Made by a program: the position numbers and the translations under genes. Positions 7,445 through 14,612 of a stretch of DNA of 18,685 nt are shown piece by piece (position 1 is the stretch's first letter; every line of letters begins with the position of its first letter). A model generated the notes under the pieces. That model was given only the letters and a program-made list of their open reading frames with translations. It searched no databases and was not told where the DNA came from. The DNA is from an uncultured Eubacteriales bacterium (lineage in GTDB: Bacteria > Bacillota > Clostridia > Lachnospirales > Lachnospiraceae), in assembly GCA_900545455.1 (NCBI GenBank), contig UQZF01000035.1, positions 1-18,685 on the forward strand. The letters run 5' to 3'.

Positions 7445-9181
7445 TTAAGCCTCCTTTACCGCTGTTGTTTTAAACTGTGAGTTGTATATTTCTTTATATA
7501 CCTCACAATTTTCAAGCAGCTCATCCTGTGTTCCCATTCCTACCATCTGTCCGTCATCAAGCACAATAATCTTATCCGCGTGCATGATTGAAGCGGTACG
7601 CTGTGATACTATGAACACGGTCATGTTGCCCGGAAGTGCAGCTATAGCGGCGCGCAGCTTGGCGTCCGTCGCATAATCGAGTGCCGATGCACTGTCATCA
7701 AGAATAAGGATGTCTGGCTTTCTCACAAGTGCTCTCGCGATTGTGAGACGCTGCTTCTGACCACCCGAAAGGTTCTTTCCACCCTGCGCTATCTCAAAGT
7801 CAAGTCCTCCGTCCTTTGTCTCGACGAACTCCCTCGCCTGTGCAGCGTCAAGTGCCGCCCAAAGCTCCTCATCCGTCGCATCATTTTTGCCCCACTTGAG
7901 ATTTTCACGGATTGTTCCCTTAAAAAGAACCGCCTTCTGCATTACTATTCCGACATGCTCTCTAAGCTCGTCAAAGCCGTACTCGTTTACATTTACTCCG
8001 TCAACAAGCACCTCGCCCTGTGTCGCATCGTAGAATCTCGGGATGAGTCCGACAAGTGAGCTCTTACCTGAACCCGTACCACCGATGATACCTATCGTCT
8101 CACCCTTCTTCACGGAAAAATCAATCCCCGTGAGTGAGTTGTCGGCACCCTCGTTGTAGCAAAGATTTACGTTCCTAAACTCAACAGCCATATCTCCGTT
8201 TGCAGCGGCTTCGTAGTGCTTATCGCCCTCAGCCATAGACGACTTAATCTCGAATACAGACTGGATACGGTTACCGCAGGCAACAGCCTTTGTCACCGTG
8301 ATGATGAGGTTGGCAAGCTTTATGAGCTCTACAAGAATCTGGGACATGTAGTTTACAAGCGCAACAACTTGTCCCTGGGTGAGAATGCCCGCATCAACAC
8401 GGATTGCTCCAACCCATATAAGAGCCGCTATAGCTCCGTTTACTATAGCAAATGTCACAGGGTTCATGAGTGCCGAAATCTTTCCGACGAACTTCTGAAG
8501 TCCCGTGAGAGTGTCGTTCTTCTCGTCAAAGTTCTCTATCTCGCTCTGTTCCTTGTTGAATGCACGGATTACACGCACACCCGTAAGGTTCTGTCTTGTG
8601 ATTCCGAGCACGTTGTCGAGTGCTCCCTGTACCTTCTTAAAAAGAGGAATACTTACAAGCATGATTCCAAAAACCACGATGGCAAGAAGCGGAATCGCAA
8701 CAACAAATATGAGCGCCGCCTTCACGTCGATTGTGAATGCCATTATCATTGCACCGAACACGATGAACGGTGAACGGAGGAAAAGTCGGAGCACAAGGTT
8801 GACTCCTGACTGAACCTGATTGATGTCACTCGTCATTCTCGTGATGAGTGTCGATGTTCCGAGCGTATCTATTTCCTTGAAGGACAAACCCTCTATATGT
8901 GCGAACAGAGCCGATTTAAGCTTTGCCGCAAAGCCTACCGCCGCCTTCGCCGAAAAGTACTGTGCCGTGAGCGAGCACGCAAGTCCGATAACGGCAAGCA
9001 CAACAAGCAGAACAGCCATTCTTGCAATATACGGAATATCCTTGTTCTCAATTCCGGTATCAATTATAGCCGCAATTACAAGCGGTACGAACAATTCAAA
9101 TGATGCCTCAAGCATCTTGAACAGAGGCGCCAGAATCGTCTCTTTTTTATAGCTTTTAAGATATATAAGTAGTTTTTTCAT
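7445..9181 (-). CDS. Heterodimeric ABC exporter subunit with degenerate nucleotide site (TM287/LmrC-like)
   Basis: A 578-residue half-transporter with the ABC exporter membrane domain (~15-305) and a nucleotide-binding domain. Walker A is GGTGSGKS (367-374) and the signature is a consensus LSGGQ (471-475). The residue after Walker B is Asp496 instead of the catalytic Glu (ILILDDSAS), and the switch His is replaced by Gln527 (IVSQRT). These two substitutions are the known mark of the non-hydrolysing site in heterodimeric multidrug exporters. Its complement is the next gene, which keeps Glu and His but has a degenerate signature. The ATG at 9181 follows GGAGAGG at 6 bases and lies 17 bases after the lipoprotein stop. 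It is part of the six-gene operon. Confidence 0.95.
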   Translation of the reverse strand: MKKLLIYLKSYKKETILAPLFKMLEASFELFVPLVIAAIIDTGIENKDIPYIARMAVLLVVLAVIGLACSLTAQYFSAKAAVGFAAKLKSALFAHIEGLSFKEIDTLGTSTLITRMTSDINQVQSGVNLVLRLFLRSPFIVFGAMIMAFTIDVKAALIFVVAIPLLAIVVFGIMLVSIPLFKKVQGALDNVLGITRQNLTGVRVIRAFNKEQSEIENFDEKNDTLTGLQKFVGKISALMNPVTFAIVNGAIAALIWVGAIRVDAGILTQGQVVALVNYMSQILVELIKLANLIITVTKAVACGNRIQSVFEIKSSMAEGDKHYEAAANGDMAVEFRNVNLCYNEGADNSLTGIDFSVKKGETIGIIGGTGSGKSSLVGLIPRFYDATQGEVLVDGVNVNEYGFDELREHVGIVMQKAVLFKGTIRENLKWGKNDATDEELWAALDAAQAREFVETKDGGLDFEIAQGGKNLSGGQKQRLTIARALVRKPDILILDDSASALDYATDAKLRAAIAALPGNMTVFIVSQRTASIMHADKIIVLDDGQMVGMGTQDELLENCEVYKEIYNSQFKTTAVKEA

Positions 9182-9198
9182 ATCTTTCCTCTCCGTTT

Positions 9199-10272
9199 TT
9201 ACTCAAAAATCGTGCCTGCATAATTTCTTTTATCGTTCGTCACACGCAGAATATCAACTGATTTATCCACATCCCCGTAAGCACCTATTGTGTACTCTCC
9301 ATACGCCGTGCTTCCCTCCAGGAAAGGCAGCTTCAATGCAATTGAGGTCGGTGTTGCAAGATGTCCCGCCTCTATTGCATCCCTTATAAAATACACCGCA
9401 TCATAAGCGGGGCGCACATCCTCAACCGGAGCATACACCTCGTAGCCATAGGTCGTCGTAAGTCCGTCAGCACAGTCCTCCCTCACAAGAAACACGCCGT
9501 CATAGCCCTGACTGTGCGCCTCGCTCATCACTATGTCAAGTGCCTCTAAGTCTCCGGCAACAAATATAATCTGTGCTTCTGCGTTCATAACCGCCGTGAC
9601 TGCCGCCTTCACGCTGTCCTTATCATAGTCCGCAAGCTCCTTTGCATAAGCCAACTCAAGCCGCTGCTTCAATGCCGCTGCCGCGAAATCCTCATAGAGA
9701 GAAATCTCTCTCTCGTCCTGCGCCGAGTAAAGTATCGATGCCTTAGAAAAATCAAGCTCATCGTCCGCAAAGCTCACAAGTGCCTCGGTCATGTACTTGT
9801 CCGATATGCACGACTGATACATGAAGTTCGCCGCGTCAACGACAAAATCCTCCGTCACGGAAGGAGTGATTATCGGAACATTTGAGTTCGAGCTTGCCTT
9901 TATAAGCTCCTCAACTCCCTTTGAATTGTTCGTTCCGATGACCGCGCACACGCCCTCCTCGACAAGCTGGTAGTAGCCTGCCACCGAGTTCATGTAATCT
10001 CCGCCGTCGTCCTTCTTTACAAGCATGACCTCAAGCTTCTCGGTAAGAACTCCGCCCGCTCCGTTGATTTCATCCACAGCAAGCTCACACGCCTTATACA
10101 TCTGCTCGGATTCTTCTGCCTTATCTCCCGTAAAGTCAAGCAGCACGCCTATCTTCACCACAAGCGGTTCATCCGTCTGACTGTTCTCCTTCCTACAGCC
10201 TGCAAGCAGCGCACACACACTTATAAGAGTGAAAAACAGGCATATTTTTCTCAGCTTTTTTCCATCTGTCAT
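9199..10272 (-). CDS. LivK-like substrate-binding lipoprotein (periplasmic-binding protein type 1 fold)
   Basis: A 357-residue exported lipoprotein. Residues 1-25 are a signal peptide with basic start, hydrophobic core and lipobox LLAGC, so Cys26 is the lipidated residue. The mature part matches the Leu/Ile/Val and amide-binding family: VKIGVLLDFTGD near the start, a LAVDEINGAGGV helix, and AVIGTNNSKGVEELIKASSNSNVPIITPSVT. The family normally delivers amino acids or amides to a LivHMGF importer, but no such permease or ATPase is here. Instead the gene lies 16 bases after an ABC-F gene and 17 bases before an ABC exporter. It may therefore sense or scavenge a ligand rather than feed an importer; this is inference. 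An AGGAGG site sits only 3 bases from the ATG, with a second GGAG about 10 bases away. Confidence 0.88.
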   Translation of the reverse strand: MTDGKKLRKICLFFTLISVCALLAGCRKENSQTDEPLVVKIGVLLDFTGDKAEESEQMYKACELAVDEINGAGGVLTEKLEVMLVKKDDGGDYMNSVAGYYQLVEEGVCAVIGTNNSKGVEELIKASSNSNVPIITPSVTEDFVVDAANFMYQSCISDKYMTEALVSFADDELDFSKASILYSAQDEREISLYEDFAAAALKQRLELAYAKELADYDKDSVKAAVTAVMNAEAQIIFVAGDLEALDIVMSEAHSQGYDGVFLVREDCADGLTTTYGYEVYAPVEDVRPAYDAVYFIRDAIEAGHLATPTSIALKLPFLEGSTAYGEYTIGAYGDVDKSVDILRVTNDKRNYAGTIFE

Positions 10273-10288
10273 AAGCCTCCTGCTCCTT

Positions 10289-11842
10289 TCACACTCTCAA
10301 GCTCCACTCTGAACAGTCAACCACTCTCGTCGCAAGTCCGTCATAGAACTCCGGCTCATGGCATATCAGAAGTATGCTTCCTTTATATTCCTTTAATGCT
10401 CTCTTGAGCTCGTCCTTCGCGTCCACATCAAGGTGGTTCGTAGGCTCGTCTAAGAGAAGTACATTCGAAGCACGGTTGATAAGCTTGCAGAGTCTCACCT
10501 TTGCCTGCTCACCACCACTCAATACCTGAACCTGACTCTCGATATGCTTCGTCGTGAGTCCGCACTTTGCAAGTGCCGAGCGCACTTGATACTGCGTGTA
10601 CCCCGGAAATTCTTTCCAAATCTCCTCGATACAGGTATTTCTGTTTCCCGGTGCCATCTCCTGCTCAAAATATCCGATTTCCATATAATCTCCAAGCTCA
10701 ACCTCGCCCGAAATTGCAGGAACAAGCCCTAATATGCTCTTTAAAAGCGTCGTCTTACCGATACCGTTCGCACCGAAGAGAACAACCTTCTCCCCGCGCT
10801 CCATCGTAAAATCAAGAGGTCTTGAAAGCGGCTCATCATAGCCTATGACAAGCTGCTTCGTCTGAATAATGTATCTTCCCGGTGTCCTCGCCTCCATAAA
10901 ATGAAACTCAGGCTTCGGTCTCTCGACAGCCTTCTCTATAATGTCCATCTTGTCGAGCTTCTTCTGCCTTGACATCGCCATATTTCTTGTCGCAACTCTC
11001 GCCTTGTTTCTCGCTACGAAATCCTCAAGCTCAGCAATCTCCTTCTGCTGCCTGTTGTATGCAGCCTCGCGCTGTGCCTTCTTCATTTCATAGACTTCCA
11101 TGAATTTGTCATAGTCGCCAACATAGCGGTTGAGCTCCTGATTTTCCATGTGGTAGATAAGGTTTACAACGCTGTTTAAGAACGGAATATCATGTGAAAT
11201 CAATATAAAAGCGTTCTCGTACTCAATAAGGTATCTTTTAAGCCACTCTATATGCACCGCATCGAGATAGTTCGTAGGCTCGTCCAAAAGAAGAATGTCA
11301 GGCTTGGCAAGCAGAAGCTTTGCAAGAAGCACCTTCGTTCTCTGACCTCCCGAAAGCTCCGTGACATCCTTATCCATTCCGATGTCCTCAAGTCCAAGTG
11401 CTCTTCCGACCTCGTCAACCTTCGAGTCAATAATATAGAAGTCATGCGCCATGAGAAGCTCCTGAATGACACCTAATTCCTCCATCATCTCATCCATGTT
11501 CTCGGCAGTTCCCTCCGCCATGACATCACAGATGTGATTCATCCTCTCCTCCATTGCAAAGAGGTCTGCAAATGCACTTTTAAGCACATCCCTTATGGTC
11601 ATGCCCTTCGTAAGAACGGCGTGCTGGTCAAGGTACCCGACCTTCACATTCTTCGCCCATTCCACCTTGCTCTCATCAGGCATGAGCTTTCCCGTTATTA
11701 TGCTCATAAATGTTGACTTTCCCTCGCCGTTGGCGCCGATGAGCCCTATATGCTCTCCTTTTAACAGTCTGAAGGACACATCCTTAAAAATAGCTCTGTC
11801 GCCAAATCCATGGCTCAAGTGTTCAACGCTAAGTATACTCAT
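10289..11842 (-). CDS. ABC-F family ATPase
   Basis: A soluble protein of 517 residues with two ABC ATPase domains and no membrane segment, the ABC-F plan. Domain 1: Walker A GANGEGKS (36-43), LSGGQ (163-167), Walker B LLLDEPTNYLD (~184-194). Linker ~244-310 is charged and helical, corresponding to the P-site tRNA-interaction region. Domain 2: GANGIGKT (357-364), LSGGE (441-445), LLLDEPTNHLD (~462-472). Both catalytic Glu residues are present. ABC-F proteins bind the ribosomal E site and either aid translation or protect against ribosome-targeting antibiotics; sequence alone does not say which applies here, although the opening resembles YfmM/YkpA-type housekeeping members. The ATG at 11842 has GAGG 7 bases upstream. 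It is the first gene of the operon that includes the exporter. Confidence 0.93.
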   Translation of the reverse strand: MSILSVEHLSHGFGDRAIFKDVSFRLLKGEHIGLIGANGEGKSTFMSIITGKLMPDESKVEWAKNVKVGYLDQHAVLTKGMTIRDVLKSAFADLFAMEERMNHICDVMAEGTAENMDEMMEELGVIQELLMAHDFYIIDSKVDEVGRALGLEDIGMDKDVTELSGGQRTKVLLAKLLLAKPDILLLDEPTNYLDAVHIEWLKRYLIEYENAFILISHDIPFLNSVVNLIYHMENQELNRYVGDYDKFMEVYEMKKAQREAAYNRQQKEIAELEDFVARNKARVATRNMAMSRQKKLDKMDIIEKAVERPKPEFHFMEARTPGRYIIQTKQLVIGYDEPLSRPLDFTMERGEKVVLFGANGIGKTTLLKSILGLVPAISGEVELGDYMEIGYFEQEMAPGNRNTCIEEIWKEFPGYTQYQVRSALAKCGLTTKHIESQVQVLSGGEQAKVRLCKLINRASNVLLLDEPTNHLDVDAKDELKRALKEYKGSILLICHEPEFYDGLATRVVDCSEWSLRV

Positions 11843-11919
11843 AGTAAATCCTCATTTTTCTTTTTCTGTTTGATGACACCATGTGCAAATTATCACCCTA
11901 TTTTAATTCAACTCTATGT

Positions 11920-11948
11920 AGTATACACATATTTTTCCTTTTCGTCTA
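11920..11948 (-). promoter_or_regulatory. Candidate promoter of the ABC-F operon
   Basis: Minus strand -35 TAGACG (11943-11948, four of six consensus bases), a 17-base spacer and -10 TATACT (11920-11925). The predicted start is near 11913, leaving ~70 bases of AT-rich leader. No attenuator hairpin or leader peptide of the kind found before some resistance ABC-F genes is evident. Confidence 0.5.
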
Positions 11949-12004
11949 TACATTCATACCTTAAATTTCAAGGCTTTTTCAAATATGCGGTATATATTAT
12001 GCAA

Positions 12005-12038
12005 ATTGTCAACCTTTAGTTATAATTTAGTTGACATT
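12005..12038. promoter_or_regulatory. BirA-type biotin operator
   Basis: Inverted repeat TTGTCAAC (12006-12013), a 16-base spacer, then GTTGACAT (12030-12037); seven of eight arm bases are symmetric. Arm sequence and spacing agree with the Firmicute BirA operator (TTGTTAACC-N14-GGTTAACAA). Its right arm contains the -35 of the bioY promoter, so biotin-loaded BirA should block transcription. The spacer also holds a TATAAT (12021-12026). Confidence 0.8.
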
Positions 12039-12059
12039 TCGTTTTTTCTGCTTTATACT
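12031..12059 (+). promoter_or_regulatory. bioY promoter
   Basis: -35 TTGACA (12031-12036, consensus), a 17-base spacer and -10 TATACT (12054-12059). Predicted start near 12066 with a ~50-base leader. A TATAAT at 12021-12026 inside the operator is an alternative -10 but lacks a good -35. Confidence 0.78.
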
Positions 12060-12115
12060 CAAAAAAGTGCGTTGAGCACAATCACAATTTATTCAATTAC
12101 CTTTTGGAGGACATC

Positions 12116-12685
12116 ATGAAAAAATCAATTTACACCACCAAAGAAATCGCTCTCATCGCCCTTTTCGTGGCACTGACAGCGGTATGCGCATGGATCACGA
12201 TTCCAATGCCTGCACCACTTGCACCGTTCACACTTCAGACCTTCGCCATATTCACAGCCCTCGGCATACTCGGTCTTAAAAACGGCCTCACAGCTATCAT
12301 CGTTTACTGCTTATTAGGAGTTATCGGACTTCCTGTATTTGCAGGAATGAAGGGTGGTGTCGAAGTGCTTCTCGGAACAACGGGCGGTTACATAATCGGC
12401 TTTATCTTCACCGCACTCAGCGTAGGTCTTATAACAAAGAAGTTCGGCAAAAGCGTACCTGTCCTTGCAATATCAATGGTAATCGGACTTATTCTCTGCT
12501 ACGCTTTCGGTACAGCATGGTTTATCATTGTATATACCAACACTAAGAGTGCTGTCGGAATCTCAAGTGCTCTTGCCTGGTGCGTTACACCTTATATTCT
12601 CCCTGACCTTGTTAAGATTGCTGTTGCAATCACAATCGTTAAGGCGGTAGAAAAATCCAAGGTTATGAAAACTGTGGCTGCATAA
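12116..12685 (+). CDS. bioY: Biotin ECF transporter substrate-binding subunit BioY
   Basis: Integral membrane S-component that captures biotin with high affinity. The 189 residues contain about six hydrophobic helices. BioY features include the IALIALFVALTAVCAWITIP first helix with PAPLAPFTLQTFA after it, a GLPVFAGMKGGVEVLLGTTGGYIIGF segment (~75-100), and a C-terminal YILPDLVKIAVAI helix. The shared energizing module (EcfA, EcfA', EcfT) is not in the window and is presumably encoded elsewhere. The ATG at 12116 was chosen because GGAGG lies 5 bases upstream; the in-frame TTG at 12104 would overlap that ribosome site. It is a single-gene transcript controlled by a BirA-type operator and closed by a strong hairpin. 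No biotin-synthesis gene is adjacent. Confidence 0.95.
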   Translation: MKKSIYTTKEIALIALFVALTAVCAWITIPMPAPLAPFTLQTFAIFTALGILGLKNGLTAIIVYCLLGVIGLPVFAGMKGGVEVLLGTTGGYIIGFIFTALSVGLITKKFGKSVPVLAISMVIGLILCYAFGTAWFIIVYTNTKSAVGISSALAWCVTPYILPDLVKIAVAITIVKAVEKSKVMKTVAA

Positions 12686-12716
12686 AACAGTATGTTCATA
12701 TTAACTTTATAATCTA

Positions 12717-12770
12717 AATGGCGCGTGAAACATGAATCAATCATTTTCACACGCCATTTTATTTTCTTTC
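12717..12770 (+). terminator. bioY terminator, possibly bidirectional
   Basis: A 14-bp stem with a single mismatch (12717-12730 with 12745-12758), a 14-base loop and a U-rich tail to 12770. On the minus strand the mismatch becomes a G-U pair, so the hairpin could also serve the convergent mntP, although its U tract on that side is poor. Confidence 0.82.
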
Positions 12771-12780
12771 ACAAAATATT

Positions 12781-13347
12781 TTAGAAATTGATAACTCCAA
12801 GATGCTCAAGCAGAATCTTTGTTCCTATGAGTATAAGAATAATTCCTCCTGCAAGCTCCGCCTTTGACTTATACTTAACTCCGAACACACTTCCGACCTT
12901 AACACCTGCTGCCGACAAAATAAATGTCACACAGCCTATAAAGCTTATCGCCCACCAGATATTAACATCAAGGAACGCGAATGTGACACCTACCGCAAGT
13001 GCATCAATGCTTGTCGCGATTGCAAGCATAAGCATAATCTTAAATCCAAGTGATGCATTAGCACTCTCCTCGCTCTTGTCAAACGACTCCTTAATCATAT
13101 TAGCTCCTATGATTAACAAAAGCACAAATGCAATCCAATGGTCAATCGCCGTGATATATGACTTAAACTGACTCCCCAAAAGCCATCCGATAAGCGGCAT
13201 AAGTGCCTGAAAGCCTCCGAACCACGCTCCGACAATAGCTGCCTTCTTAAAATTAATCTGCTTCATTGCAAGTCCCTTACACACAGAAACCGCAAATGCA
13301 TCCATCGACAATCCGACCGCCAAGATAAATAATTCCAGTAAGCCCAT
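12781..13347 (-). CDS. mntP: Manganese efflux pump MntP
   Basis: A 188-residue membrane protein that exports Mn2+ from the cytoplasm. It has two similar three-helix halves, each with the MntP acidic motif: SMDAFAVSV (Asp16) and SIDALAVGV (Asp115). Asp16 matches the position known to be essential in the E. coli protein. The glycine-rich end GGIILILIGTKILLEHLG is also typical. The ATG at 13347 is supported by GGAG 8 bases upstream; a longer reading from 13401 has no ribosome site and would add an atypical hydrophilic tail. Expression is controlled by a manganese riboswitch in its ~270-base leader. It is convergent with bioY. Confidence 0.95.
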   Translation of the reverse strand: MGLLELFILAVGLSMDAFAVSVCKGLAMKQINFKKAAIVGAWFGGFQALMPLIGWLLGSQFKSYITAIDHWIAFVLLLIIGANMIKESFDKSEESANASLGFKIMLMLAIATSIDALAVGVTFAFLDVNIWWAISFIGCVTFILSAAGVKVGSVFGVKYKSKAELAGGIILILIGTKILLEHLGVINF

Positions 13348-13478
13348 ACATAATTCTCCATTCTTCTTATTTGTAATTGTTTCCCGTAAGCCCTTTTCCA
13401 TACCGGGCAGATATGAAAATCGGGAGCACGCTCCGCTTTTAGAAGTGATGCTTCCAAGCTTATGTATTCGCCAAGATC

Positions 13479-13522
13479 AAAAAATAAGACTTATGTATGA
13501 CAACTAAGCCATACATAAGTCT
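13479..13522 (-). terminator. Riboswitch-controlled terminator in the mntP leader
   Basis: A perfect 13-bp stem (13487-13499 with 13510-13522), a 10-base loop, then UUA and six U within 13479-13486 on the minus strand. The 5' arm AGACTTATGTATG includes the 3' strand of aptamer P1, so stem P1 and terminator are mutually exclusive. Mn2+ binding should favour P1 and let RNA polymerase read into mntP. Confidence 0.88.
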
Positions 13523-13616
13523 CGTTATTTAAGATAAGCCAGATGTCATTGTGCGTATACACATCACATCAGTCTGTTGACTTACCACGCATTCACGCTA
13601 ACTACTCCCTTACAGG
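13511..13616 (-). ncRNA. yybP-ykoY manganese riboswitch aptamer of mntP
   Basis: On the minus strand, CTGTAAGGGAGTAG (5' side of P1 and loop L1) is followed by GTCAACAGACTG and ends with AACGAGACTTATG. This order matches the yybP-ykoY class (GGGGAGUAG ... GUCAACA ... GCGAGACCUU), which senses Mn2+ and typically sits before mntP. P1 can form between TGTAAG and CTTATG, including wobble pairs. Downstream, the P1 3' strand is also one arm of a terminator. Confidence 0.88.
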
Positions 13617-13623
13617 TTATATT

Positions 13624-13652
13624 ATAATATCATATACCTCACGAAAAAACAA
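13624..13652 (-). promoter_or_regulatory. mntP promoter
   Basis: Minus strand -35 TTGTTT (13647-13652), a 17-base spacer and -10 TATTAT (13624-13629) preceded by TGA, an extended -10. The predicted start at about 13617 coincides with the first base of the riboswitch aptamer. It lies 10 bases past the stop of the upstream kinase gene. Confidence 0.72.
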
Positions 13653-13662
13653 GCCTGTAATT

Positions 13663-14412
13663 TTATTCGTAATCCACAACACTTGCCCACTTGAGAAGGA
13701 GCTCTCTCTCCTCAGGCTTACCCTTAACGGACTGTGATGCAGCTACGATTGGAAGCCACTTCTGAACATACTGCTTGCCGATTCCGCTCTTCTCGCAGAA
13801 AAGATCAAGATACTTATCAGCCAGCTTCTGCTGTCCTGCAAGTGCAAATACAAGATATGTTCTTGCTGCATCTGCCGAAGCATTACCCTGTGTGGCATGT
13901 GACCAGTCAAGGATGTATGCCTTGCCGTCATTTGTGATAATAATGTTACTTGGGTTGAAATCTCCGTGGCATACCTTGTCATGCTTGTGCATACCCTCGA
14001 GGCTTGTGTGAAGGTCATAACGTGTGGATGGATCGATGTCTGCCTCTGCAATCTTGCGCATCATCTTGTCGGTGAGCTTGGTAAGAAGCGGAGCCTTCTT
14101 GGAATGAACTTCTCTCTGAAGTTTTACAAAGAGCTCAAGGTACTCATCTTCCTTCTCAGGATTCTTCTTCATAAGCTCCTCTAAGGTTGTTCCCTCTATG
14201 TACTCACTGATGATAGCCCACTTGCCGTCAATCTTGGTAACCTCTAAAATCTTAGGGATAAGCAATCCGGTCTCCTCAACTCTCGCCTGATTGAGTGCCT
14301 CGTTGAGAATATCTGACTTCTTGTAATCCTCATTAAAGAGCTTAATAACTGTGTCCCCATCACGGTAGATTGTCTTAGTCGGACGCTTTGCAATAACATT
14401 GTCAAGTTTCAT
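13663..14412 (-). CDS. APH-fold phosphotransferase (aminoglycoside/choline kinase-like), substrate unknown
   Basis: A 249-residue soluble protein with the aminoglycoside phosphotransferase kinase fold. In order: ATP-binding strand DTVIKLF (Lys24), a candidate helix Glu38, hinge-like IISEYIEGTTLEEL (68-80), the catalytic loop HGDFNPSN (149-156, Asp151 as base and Asn156 for metal), and metal-binding LDWSH (Asp169). All catalytic residues are present, so it is probably active. Members phosphorylate very different small molecules (aminoglycosides, choline, sugars, amino-acid derivatives), and nothing in the context picks one, so I do not call it a resistance gene. It has its own extended -10 promoter and a GGAGG site 8 bases before ATG 14412. 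mntP follows from a separate promoter. Confidence 0.88.
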   Translation of the reverse strand: MKLDNVIAKRPTKTIYRDGDTVIKLFNEDYKKSDILNEALNQARVEETGLLIPKILEVTKIDGKWAIISEYIEGTTLEELMKKNPEKEDEYLELFVKLQREVHSKKAPLLTKLTDKMMRKIAEADIDPSTRYDLHTSLEGMHKHDKVCHGDFNPSNIIITNDGKAYILDWSHATQGNASADAARTYLVFALAGQQKLADKYLDLFCEKSGIGKQYVQKWLPIVAASQSVKGKPEERELLLKWASVVDYE

Positions 14413-14472
14413 TGTCTATACCTCCATGCATTAATTTATTTTGTTACAACTCCGTGCTTATTGTTTGTACTC

Positions 14473-14481
14473 ATTATAGCA
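14473..14481 (-). promoter_or_regulatory. Promoter of the APH-fold kinase gene (extended -10)
   Basis: Minus strand TGCTATAAT: a perfect -10 TATAAT (14473-14478) with the TGn extension. No good -35 is seen at 17 bases (TGGTAA at best). Predicted start near 14466, leader ~54 bases. Confidence 0.65.
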
Positions 14482-14550
14482 TAGTACGCCAATTTTTACC
14501 ACAACTTTATTTGATTTTTAGAATTGTCTGAATAATTTTGACAAAATGAA

Positions 14551-14581
14551 GCTTCCGAATCCGGTTTTCGAATCCGGAAGC
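14551..14581 (-). terminator. adhE terminator
   Basis: A 13-bp stem including two G-U pairs (14551-14563 with 14569-14581), a 5-base loop, and on the minus strand a moderately U-rich tail (UUCAUUUUGUC). It begins 31 bases after the adhE stop. Confidence 0.78.
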
Positions 14582-14612
14582 CCATACACCGCTGCTGCCA
14601 CAGCCGAGTCAT

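Noticed and set aside
8216..8773. Plus-strand open frame of 185 codons inside the exporter gene
   Set aside because: Antisense shadow of the minus-strand ABC exporter; Tyr/Arg/Cys-rich with no family signal.
10289..11842. Calling the ABC-F gene an antibiotic resistance determinant
   Set aside because: Housekeeping and resistance ABC-F proteins share all motifs visible here, and the leader shows no attenuator or leader peptide that would favour resistance.
13348..13401. Longer MntP start at 13401
   Set aside because: No ribosome site precedes it, and the added residues are hydrophilic and unlike the family, whereas the shorter start places Asp16 as in E. coli MntP.
13263..13457. 64-codon frame on the minus strand in the mntP leader and gene
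   Set aside because: Wrong frame relative to mntP with mostly overlapping sequence and no ribosome site; a shadow of mntP.
13644..13685. Possible weak terminator of the APH-fold kinase gene (CAAGTGTTGT with ACAGGCTTG, then six U on the minus strand)
   Set aside because: The stem needs a bulge and two G-U pairs, has a 17-base loop and starts inside the coding end; the U run is better explained as part of the mntP promoter region.
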